Shown here one piece after another: positions 16,041-22,420 of a stretch of DNA of 64,000 nucleotides. Position 1 is the first letter of the stretch, and each line of letters opens with the position of its first letter. A model generated the notes under the pieces. The model did not search any database. It was not told where the DNA came from and saw nothing but the letters and a program-made list of their open reading frames with translations. Location of the stretch: positions 47,446-111,445 of the forward strand of contig CAJULT010000002.1 of assembly GCA_910587225.1 (NCBI GenBank), given 5' to 3'. Source of the DNA: an uncultured Christensenellaceae bacterium. Its GTDB lineage: Bacteria; Bacillota; Clostridia; Christensenellales; UBA1242. Position numbers and translations under genes: made by a program.

Positions 16041-16352
16041 TCACTTTTTTAAATAACTTACACAATATGGCTTTTCGGTAATAGAATTGATGGTTATACC
16101 ATTTGAAACGCACTTTCCGTCATGATTAAAAAGGCAGTCAGTTCGGCAGTGAATTGAAAGAGCTTTGCTATCGCGCTGTGGCGCATACTCAGGTGGCTTT
16201 TCAAAAAGATGTTTGGTGCTGTCAAGTTCAGGCTTGGCATCATCTTTTTCAAAGGTTGAACAAATTACATGCGGGCTTACAAGTATTCCTTTTGCACGAC
16301 AAGTATAGCAATCATTATATTTGCATTTGGTTTTTCTGCATCTTATATCCAT
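16041..16352 (-). CDS. DUF1540-type cysteine-rich protein, two modules
   Basis: 103 residues with two cysteine clusters: CRKTKCKYNDCYTCRAKGI then HVICSTF near the N-terminus, and HCRTDCLFNHDGKCVSNGI then YCVSY at the C-terminus. Each matches the DUF1540 pattern, a small metal-binding module widespread in Clostridia and of unknown role. AGGGG precedes the ATG. The linker is charged and Pro-rich. Zn or Fe binding is inferred from Cys spacing only. Confidence 0.75.
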   Translation of the reverse strand: MDIRCRKTKCKYNDCYTCRAKGILVSPHVICSTFEKDDAKPELDSTKHLFEKPPEYAPQRDSKALSIHCRTDCLFNHDGKCVSNGITINSITEKPYCVSYLKK

Positions 16353-16389
16353 ATTTTATCCCCTTTTGAGCAAAATGATTGCCAAATAA

Positions 16390-16419
16390 TTGACTTTTTA
16401 ACCTTTCATAAAGTAAAAT
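16390..16419 (+). promoter_or_regulatory. Sigma-A promoter of rplI
   Basis: TTGACT (16390-16395), 18-nt spacer, TAAAAT (16414-16419), then AAAGGAG before the ATG at 16437. Confidence 0.65.
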
Positions 16420-16436
16420 TGTAAAAAGGAGATAAA

Positions 16437-16880
16437 ATGAAAGTAGTTTTACTTAAAGATGTTAGAGGCACTGGCAAAAAAGGTGAAATTAAAGAGGTTA
16501 GCGACGGCTATGCAAAAAATTTCCTCTTAAAACAGGGCTTTGCAAAAGCAGCAGATAAGACAGCACTTAACGAAAATCAAAATAAAATGGAAGCAAATTC
16601 ATATCATAGGGCAATGGAACTTAAAGCCGCCAAAGAGCTTGCCGCTAAACTTGAAGGGGCAACCATCAACCTAAAAATACGTTGTGGGGAAAATGGTAAG
16701 ACTTTCGGCTCGATAACCGCAAAAGAAATTGCAGATGGTCTAAATGCCAAAGGTTATGAAATCGATAAGAGGAAGATTGAACTTAAAGAACCTCTTAAAG
16801 CAATCGGCAGCTACCGCGTGACTGCAAAACTTTATCCAGAAGTTTCCGCAAAATTCAATGTGCAAATAGTAGCAGACTAA
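16437..16880 (+). CDS. rplI: Ribosomal protein L9
   Basis: Two-domain protein on the large subunit that helps maintain frame and ribosome spacing. The N-terminal signature [21 protein letters not shown], the following [12 protein letters not shown], the long connecting helix and the C-terminal [13 protein letters not shown] segment are all present. 147 residues is normal. It is monocistronic here with its own promoter and terminator, instead of being joined to dnaB or rpsR. Confidence 0.96.
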   Translation: MKVVLLKDVRGTGKKGEIKEVSDGYAKNFLLKQGFAKAADKTALNENQNKMEANSYHRAMELKAAKELAAKLEGATINLKIRCGENGKTFGSITAKEIADGLNAKGYEIDKRKIELKEPLKAIGSYRVTAKLYPEVSAKFNVQIVAD

Positions 16881-16899
16881 CAGCCATCGGCTGTTTTTT
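16880..16899 (+). terminator. Intrinsic terminator of rplI
   Basis: ACAGCC/GGCTGT stem followed by TTTTTT. Confidence 0.8.
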
Positions 16900-16900
16900 A

Positions 16901-17986
16901 TTAGCAGTTTGCCAGCTTCTCAGTTCTATCTTTCACAATCAGTGCCTCGATGAACTGGTCAATATCACCATTAAGCACTCCGTCCAAGTTATAGGAAGTT
17001 ACATTCACTCTATGGTCAGTTACGCGACCTTGAGGATAGTTGTAGGTGCGCACACGTTCACTGCGATCCCCGCTTCCAACCTGACTTTTACGAGTTTGTT
17101 TATACTCATCATCCTGTTGCTGTTTATAATAATCATAAAGCTTTGAGCGGAGAATAGAAAATGCTCGCTCCTTATTTTTAAGCTGAGAACGTTCATCTTG
17201 ACAAGTTACCACAATTCCTGTTGGGAAGTGAGTTATACGAATGGCAGATTCGGTCTTATTAACATGCTGACCGCCCGCACCTGAAGCGCGGTATGTATCA
17301 ACGCTTATATCTGCGTCGTTAATTTCTATATCCACATCTTCTACCTCAGGTAAAACTGCCACAGTTGAAGTTGAAGTATGTATTCGTCCTTGCGATTCGG
17401 TTTCAGGGACTCTTTGTACGCGATGCACCCCACTTTCATATTTTAATCGTGAATATGCACCCTTACCCTTAACCATAAAAGTAACTTCTTTAATGCCCCC
17501 AAGTTCGGTTTCGTTAAGGTCAATTACTTCTGTTTTCCAATGCTTGCTTTCAGCGTAGTAATTATACATTCTCATAAGCACACTGCAAAATAGAGAGGAC
17601 TCTTCCCCGCCAGCCGCAGAGCGAATTTCAATAATAACGTTGCTGTCATCATTTTCATCCTTAGGCAAAAGTAAAATTTTAATATCTTCTACCTGCTGTT
17701 CAATCTGCGTTTTAAGGTTTCCGATTTCATCATAAAACATATCTCGCATTTCAAGGTCAGTTTCTTGTGCGTAATCGTTTTGGCTTGCCTGATAGTCTGC
17801 CAGCGTCTTTTCAAGTTTATCATGAGCCTCCGCCAAGTCTTCAAGCGAGGCACGCTCTTTAACAAGTTTTCTAAACTCTTTATTGTCAGCTATTATTTCC
17901 GGCAAAACAATAAGACCAGTCAATTCTTCAAATCGGTCTTTTGCTTTTTGTGTCTTTGTTAATATTTCCTTAGCTAATTCTTCCAT
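16901..17986 (-). CDS. prfA: Peptide chain release factor 1
   Basis: Recognises UAA and UAG stops and triggers peptidyl-tRNA hydrolysis. The catalytic GGQ lies in GAGGQHVNKTESAIR, and the stop-codon reading region contains VPETESQGRIHTSTSTVAVL, typical of RF1. 361 residues is normal. Its start overlaps the end of the prmC fusion gene by 17 nt. PrmC methylates the GGQ glutamine, so enzyme and substrate are translated from the same message. Confidence 0.96.
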   Translation of the reverse strand: MEELAKEILTKTQKAKDRFEELTGLIVLPEIIADNKEFRKLVKERASLEDLAEAHDKLEKTLADYQASQNDYAQETDLEMRDMFYDEIGNLKTQIEQQVEDIKILLLPKDENDDSNVIIEIRSAAGGEESSLFCSVLMRMYNYYAESKHWKTEVIDLNETELGGIKEVTFMVKGKGAYSRLKYESGVHRVQRVPETESQGRIHTSTSTVAVLPEVEDVDIEINDADISVDTYRASGAGGQHVNKTESAIRITHFPTGIVVTCQDERSQLKNKERAFSILRSKLYDYYKQQQDDEYKQTRKSQVGSGDRSERVRTYNYPQGRVTDHRVNVTSYNLDGVLNGDIDQFIEALIVKDRTEKLANC

Positions 17987-19676
17987 AAATCACCCTTTCT
18001 ATTGTATTATAGTCTTTAATGACTTTAATGTCAATAAAACCTTTCTCTTTCATCATTGTCTTCACTGCCGCCGCCTGACCTTTGCCAAGCTCAAAAGCAA
18101 GGTAGCCACCTTTGTTTAAATGAAGTGGTGCATCAGTTACAATTTCTTTGTAAAAATCTAAGCCGTCCTCGCCACCGTCAAGAGCGATAAGCGGGTCATA
18201 TTTTTTCACTTCTACCGAAAGCTGTTCAATCGTTTTTCTCTTTATATATGGCGGATTTGAAACAATAATATCAAACTTTTTCCCTTTCTTCAAGCCCTTT
18301 AAAAGATCTCCCTCATGGAAATCGACCTTCGCATCTAGTTTTTTAGCGTTACTTTCTGCAACTTGTAAGGCGGGTTTAGAAATGTCTATTCCGCACACTT
18401 TGCACTTTTCAAGGTTTTTAACTATGCTAATTGCAATAGCGCCGCTTCCAGTGCAAAGGTCACAAATATGCGGATTTTCAAAATTTTTAGCAAGTTTAAG
18501 TGTCTCTTCCACAAGTATTTCTGTTTCCATACGCGGCGAAAGAACCTTTTTATTTACATCAAACCTAAGTCCATAAAATTCAACAAAACCAAAAATAGAC
18601 GAAAGCGGCTCACCCTTAGCCCGTCTTGCCCCAGCACGCAAAATGTCGCGAGCCTCTTTTTTGCTCACGCTGCGCACAAGTTTTATTTCCGCCCTGTTCT
18701 TTCCTAGCACTGTTGCGATTATCCAGTCCACATCACTTTGGGCATATCTATCCGCCTGCATAAGTTTGGTCTGCATTTCGCCAACAATAGCCGACATAGG
18801 CACTCTGTCTTCCTGCAATCTTGTAAAGTCCTTTTCAAAGCTATCTTCAATAAGCAGCACTCTAATAGTTTCATCTTGCGTCGTTCCCGGTTTCATACTC
18901 ACAAGAAAAGAGGTCAAGATAACAAAATCGCGTATCCACCTTTGCGGCGCACGGCTGATTAGCCACAAAATTTCATAGCTAATCCCTGCAACCCCAAGCA
19001 AGATAAGCATATTGTAAATAAAATAGAATTTACCACTTATTGCTACTAATGATACCACAAAAGAGCCTAGCATTAAAGCAAAAACAAGATAATTTAGATA
19101 ATTTAATGCAAAATGATGACTTTCTTTCGAAATTTTAGCTGCATTTTCTTTGCTATTGACGACTTGATTGGTTGCCCCATTAAAACGATAAAGTCCCTGC
19201 ATAATAGGCAAAAATCTAAGCAGTAAAAAGAGCAAAAAAATTGTAACCATTCGTATAAGCCCTATAAAAGCACCCTGCCCATACCTGCTCGCCGCCGGCA
19301 AAATGGATAGTGTCAAGTGAAAAGGAAGAAGCGCAAATAATAGATAACCTAAAATAAGCCCGACTATTATTCCCGTCAAAAGCTGAACATAACGAGTTGC
19401 AATATTTAACCGCTCAGCCATTTTATCAAGTTTGGTTTTTTCTTTTCCTACAAATTCTTGAAGTTCATCCGCTAAAAAGAAGGCTTGAAGCTGCGCAAAA
19501 AGTCCAAAAATAAAATACTGCAATCCTCGCAGAAAAAAGAAATTCCAAAAAATAACCTTGTTGAAAGTAGAGTTTGTATCAACTCTTTTTAGTCCGTGGT
19601 CATCTAAAATTGCAGTAGTCACCGTTCCGCCCTGATAAACGCTAACCCCGCTTGAAGAAGAAAAATAAAATTTCAT
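17970..19676 (-). CDS. prmC: Fusion of DUF1385 membrane protein and release-factor methyltransferase PrmC
   Basis: About 568 residues. Residues ~1-290 are DUF1385: a short N-terminal globular part (VSVYQGGTVTTAILD) and four or five hydrophobic segments. From ~300 to the end is a complete PrmC: N-terminal helical domain, motif DLCTGSGAIAISI (SAM binding) and the catalytic NPPY within IIVSNPPYIKRK. In related Bacillota, DUF1385 and prmC are adjacent separate genes between rpmE and prfA; here they are one frame with no internal stop. The result would be a membrane-tethered PrmC. Start MKFYF at 19676 lacks a strong ribosome binding site. Confidence 0.88.
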   Translation of the reverse strand: MKFYFSSSSGVSVYQGGTVTTAILDDHGLKRVDTNSTFNKVIFWNFFFLRGLQYFIFGLFAQLQAFFLADELQEFVGKEKTKLDKMAERLNIATRYVQLLTGIIVGLILGYLLFALLPFHLTLSILPAASRYGQGAFIGLIRMVTIFLLFLLLRFLPIMQGLYRFNGATNQVVNSKENAAKISKESHHFALNYLNYLVFALMLGSFVVSLVAISGKFYFIYNMLILLGVAGISYEILWLISRAPQRWIRDFVILTSFLVSMKPGTTQDETIRVLLIEDSFEKDFTRLQEDRVPMSAIVGEMQTKLMQADRYAQSDVDWIIATVLGKNRAEIKLVRSVSKKEARDILRAGARRAKGEPLSSIFGFVEFYGLRFDVNKKVLSPRMETEILVEETLKLAKNFENPHICDLCTGSGAIAISIVKNLEKCKVCGIDISKPALQVAESNAKKLDAKVDFHEGDLLKGLKKGKKFDIIVSNPPYIKRKTIEQLSVEVKKYDPLIALDGGEDGLDFYKEIVTDAPLHLNKGGYLAFELGKGQAAAVKTMMKEKGFIDIKVIKDYNTIERVIYGRIS

Positions 19677-19708
19677 GCTTAATTTATTGCCAAAAGAATA
19701 AAAAAATA

Positions 19709-19730
19709 AAAGTGGCAAAAGCCACTTTTT
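19709..19730. terminator. Bidirectional intrinsic terminator between rpmE and the prmC fusion
   Basis: AAAGTGGC-AAAA-GCCACTTTTT. On the - strand the stem is followed by a T-rich tract, so it can end the rpsF-ssb-rpsR-rpmE transcript or attenuate entry to prmC. Confidence 0.75.
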
Positions 19731-19748
19731 ATTGTTTGTGTAATTTTT

Positions 19749-19877
19749 AATTTGGGCTACAAAAGCAAGCTAGGCAAGGCTCGGCGGGTGAGGCAAACAG
19801 GAGCTTAGTAAAACCTAAGTGACTGCTTGACGAACCCGACAGTAAACGTAGCATAGCGCCGCTTTTTAGTCCAAATT
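19749..19877. other. 129-nt imperfect palindrome (structured RNA or MITE-like element) overlapping the rpmE stop
   Basis: The outer arms AATTTGGGCTA-c-AAAAGC (19749-19766) and GCTTTT-TAGTCCAAATT (19861-19877) pair over about 17 bp with one bulged base. Inside are further nested pairs: GCTA/TAGC with flanking GC pairs, CGGGT/ACCCG, CAAACAG/CTGCTTG and the apical CTTAG-TAAAAC-CTAAG (19803-19820). The whole is one long broken hairpin, more GC-rich than its surroundings. The right arm contains the last codons and stop of rpmE (- strand). No protein frame. It could be a mobile palindromic repeat or an mRNA 3' structure. Confidence 0.65.
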
Positions 19878-20072
19878 GTATTTTTTCTTAAATTTCTCAA
19901 CATTACCACTTGCATCAACCACTTTTTTCTTTCCTGTAAAGAATGGGTGGCATTTGTTGCAAATATCAATGCTCATTGTGTCGCCTTTAGCATTTGTTCT
20001 TGTCTTAAAGGTGTTTCCACATGCGCATGTAACGGTAACTTCATGATATTCTGGATGAATTTCCTTTTGCAT
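19866..20072 (-). CDS. rpmE: Ribosomal protein L31 (zinc form)
   Basis: 68 residues starting [12 protein letters not shown]. Four zinc ligands: Cys16, Cys18, Cys38 and Cys41, as in C+ L31. L31 bridges the two ribosomal subunits. It follows rpsR by 12 nt as the last gene of the rpsF-ssb-rpsR-rpmE run. Its final codons and stop are part of a 129-nt palindrome, so the element may have supplied the C-terminal residues. Confidence 0.95.
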   Translation of the reverse strand: MQKEIHPEYHEVTVTCACGNTFKTRTNAKGDTMSIDICNKCHPFFTGKKKVVDASGNVEKFKKKYNLD

Positions 20073-20084
20073 TTTATACCCCTT

Positions 20085-20342
20085 TTAATCTCCTACATAA
20101 GGAAGAAGCGCAACATTTCTAGCTCTCTTAATTGCAGTAGTAAGTTGTCTTTGATGATTTGCACAAACGCCTGTTTGACGTCTTGGCAAAATCTTTCCTT
20201 TTTCAGTGATATATTTTTTGATTTTTGCGATATCTTTATAGTCAATATCTTTTTCGCCAGCTACGCAGAAAGCACATACCTTTTTCTTTGCAGGTTTGCG
20301 ATATTTCTTAACTGGGCGTTCTTCTTTAACTTGTTCGCTCAT
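20085..20342 (-). CDS. rpsR: Ribosomal protein S18
   Basis: 85 residues, basic. The signature region runs from [20 protein letters not shown] through [25 protein letters not shown], which binds S6 and the 16S platform. Normal length and canonical position after ssb, 16 nt downstream with an AAGGAG site. Confidence 0.96.
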   Translation of the reverse strand: MSEQVKEERPVKKYRKPAKKKVCAFCVAGEKDIDYKDIAKIKKYITEKGKILPRRQTGVCANHQRQLTTAIKRARNVALLPYVGD

Positions 20343-20358
20343 ATCTTTCTCCTTTTAA

Positions 20359-20778
20359 TTAGAATGGTAAGCTATCGTCATCGATAGGTTCAAGATCGCC
20401 AGTTCCCGGTTTAGGATCAGCGGCTGGTCTTGGTGCGCTCTCTCCTGCCCCGCCATCAGATGAGCGTGATGAAAGGAACTCAACATTGTCAGCAACAATG
20501 TCGGTTACATAACGCTTAGTTCCATCCTGAGCCTCATAAGATGAGTTTTGAAGACGTCCGATAACAGCACATTTAGAGCCTTTCTTTAAAAATTTGTGGC
20601 AGTTTTCCCCCTGTGCGCGCCAAACAACAATGTTAAAAAAGTCTGTTCCTCTTTCCCCTTCGTTGTTTTGGAAATTTCTTTGCACTGCGATTGAAAATCT
20701 GCAAACTGATACGCCACTATTAGTTGTGGCAAGTTCTGGATCTCTTGTGAGATTTCCGATTAAAATAACTTTGTTCAT
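20359..20778 (-). CDS. ssb: Single-stranded DNA-binding protein
   Basis: OB-fold protein that coats ssDNA and recruits repair and replication proteins. The start MNKVILIGNLTRDPEL and the core VCRFSIAVQRNF and TDFFNIVVWR are diagnostic, and the acidic C-terminal tip ends DDDSLPF, the partner-binding peptide. The linker is short, giving 139 residues. It is located between rpsF and rpsR as in most Bacillota. Confidence 0.96.
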   Translation of the reverse strand: MNKVILIGNLTRDPELATTNSGVSVCRFSIAVQRNFQNNEGERGTDFFNIVVWRAQGENCHKFLKKGSKCAVIGRLQNSSYEAQDGTKRYVTDIVADNVEFLSSRSSDGGAGESAPRPAADPKPGTGDLEPIDDDSLPF

Positions 20779-20788
20779 GTTTTTCTCC

Positions 20789-21070
20789 TTATTTTCTTAC
20801 AAACATTTGACGAATGATGCCTTCGGTAATGTTCATAAGCTTTGCCATTGCGTCAACTTCAGCGGCTGAGAACTGTAAGTTCATAAGAACATAATATCCT
20901 TCAGTCTTGAAATTGATTGGATAAGCAAGCTTTTTCATTCCCCACTTATCAATTCCTTCAACTACGCCGCCGTGATTTTCAACGTAAGAAGAAAACTTTT
21001 TGATAAGCTCTTCGCGTTGCTCTTCACTTACGTCGCTGGAAATGATGTAAAGAAGTTCATACTTATTCAT
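20789..21070 (-). CDS. rpsF: Ribosomal protein S6
   Basis: 93 residues. MNKYELLYIISSDV and WGMKKLAYPINFKTEGYYVL are the family signatures. S6 pairs with S18 on the small-subunit platform. First gene of the rpsF-ssb-rpsR-rpmE operon, with a GGAGG site 8 nt before the ATG and a strong promoter plus structured leader upstream. Confidence 0.96.
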   Translation of the reverse strand: MNKYELLYIISSDVSEEQREELIKKFSSYVENHGGVVEGIDKWGMKKLAYPINFKTEGYYVLMNLQFSAAEVDAMAKLMNITEGIIRQMFVRK

Positions 21071-21084
21071 ACTTTCTACCTCCT

Positions 21085-21173
21085 TTTGGACTAATTGGCT
21101 CTACCCTGACAGTAAAGCAAGGACAGTAAAATACTGCTAGTGTGATTATATATTATAAAAAATATAAAGTCAA
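21085..21173 (-). promoter_or_regulatory. Promoter and structured leader of rpsF operon
   Basis: On the - strand TTGACT (21168-21173), 17-nt spacer, TATAAT (21145-21150). The leader then forms CAGTA-TTT-TACTG and GCTTTAC-(7 nt)-GTAGAGC hairpins before the ribosome binding site. S6:S18 complexes are known to bind leaders in this position in many bacteria; I could not match the conserved bulge of that motif by eye, so autoregulation is an inference. Confidence 0.6.
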
Positions 21174-21261
21174 GCATAAATAATCAAAATAAACGCAAAT
21201 TTTTTTAATGCTTTACTTTTCCATAGTTTTATGGTACAATTTCAATGATTAAGGAGAAACT

Positions 21262-22320
21262 ATGGCACTAAAGAAACTAACCCCTCAAAAACAAGAGTTT
21301 TGGGATTATGCACTAAACGACTTTACGTTTAACGATGAAGAACAAACTGTGAATTTTTTCTATACTTTTGCCAAAGCATATCTTGAACCTAAATTTGAGG
21401 AACTTGCACTTGAAGAATTATGTTTCAACTTTACAAAACTTCCCCTGCAAAATGGTAGCCAAGTCGCGGGACGATATAAACGTATAGATGGATTGCCAGT
21501 AGTTGAAATAGACAACGAACACAAATTTGATATGTTTGAAATGATTGGAGTTTTTGCGCACGAGTATCGCCATTTTATTCAAGATATGGTTTACTCTCAC
21601 TTAAATGATAATTTAGGCAAGATTGATTTTTCTGAAAATATAGATCCTCGTTGGAGGGCTTTGGTAGGTTACGATTATACTAAGCATGTTTTTCATGACT
21701 GGGCTAAAAGAGGAAACATTAATGAGCAATTTGTAAATGTAGGTTTACATATATGCCCCAACACACAAGATACTCAACGACTCGAATATATTAGTGCTGC
21801 GTATGAAGTTGATGCAAGAGCGTTTTCCTATTCAATATTGCAAGAGTTGCGTGAGGACTGTCACCTACTTGGAAGCGAGAACTGCATAAAACTAATCGAT
21901 AATGAAATTAAAAAGGTTGACGCACTGCACAAAGAATATTACGAGCAAATGGGCAAAATCGGAGAGTCGTTCACTTCCGGTCAATATTTTGCTCAAGAGG
22001 CGACGACTTTTCAACATGAAATAGATAAGGCGGCAGCGTCCGACAATATTGACATGGCAAAACTAGAAAAATGTCAAAAACTGATTTACGATATTTTGCG
22101 TCAAGGCTTAGGTTTTTGGCAGGACTACTACTTGCAACATAACGAGTCAAAACAATTTGAAGCTTATCTTACAGAAGCTCTAAAAAGCTGTCACGAAAAC
22201 AACTGCGAAATGGGGACAGCTATGATTGAAGAAGAATTTTATTCTGGAAAATATTCTGTTGCAGAAACTATTAATTTAGATGAAATTATTAAAAAAATCA
22301 CAAGTGATGAATGGGAATAA
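21262..22320 (+). CDS. Hypothetical protein with zincin-type HExxH motif
   Basis: 352 residues, soluble. His100-Glu-Tyr-Arg-His104 within FAHEYRHFIQD is a canonical HExxH zinc site, and Glu182 in AAYEVDARAFS is a plausible third ligand (gluzincin pattern, 78 residues later). The rest is helical and lacks similarity I recognise. No signal peptide, so it would act inside the cell. Promoter TTTACT/TACAAT with 17-nt spacing lies just upstream and AAGGAG precedes the start. Metallopeptidase activity is inferred from the motif. Confidence 0.65.
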   Translation: MALKKLTPQKQEFWDYALNDFTFNDEEQTVNFFYTFAKAYLEPKFEELALEELCFNFTKLPLQNGSQVAGRYKRIDGLPVVEIDNEHKFDMFEMIGVFAHEYRHFIQDMVYSHLNDNLGKIDFSENIDPRWRALVGYDYTKHVFHDWAKRGNINEQFVNVGLHICPNTQDTQRLEYISAAYEVDARAFSYSILQELREDCHLLGSENCIKLIDNEIKKVDALHKEYYEQMGKIGESFTSGQYFAQEATTFQHEIDKAAASDNIDMAKLEKCQKLIYDILRQGLGFWQDYYLQHNESKQFEAYLTEALKSCHENNCEMGTAMIEEEFYSGKYSVAETINLDEIIKKITSDEWE

Positions 22321-22331
22321 ACCACCTTATA

Positions 22332-22350
22332 TTTACATTTGCAATGTAAA
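22332..22350. repeat. Perfect short inverted repeat
   Basis: TTTACATT-TGC-AATGTAAA right after the stop of the HExxH gene and before the shared terminator. It resembles, but is not identical to, the operator palindrome at 13881-13898. Role unknown. Confidence 0.5.
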
Positions 22351-22359
22351 ATTTAACAA

Positions 22360-22385
22360 AAAAAGCGGAATTTTTCCGCTTTTTT
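22360..22385. terminator. Bidirectional intrinsic terminator
   Basis: AAAAAGCGGA/TCCGCTTTTT stem between convergent genes (HExxH gene and secA). Confidence 0.85.
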
Positions 22386-22420
22386 ATTGATTTTTTGTTA
22401 ATTTTATATATCAAGAGTTG

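Noticed and set aside
21085..21140. Canonical S6:S18 leader motif
   Set aside because: Two hairpins are present, but I could not place the conserved unpaired bulge, so only a generic structured leader is reported.
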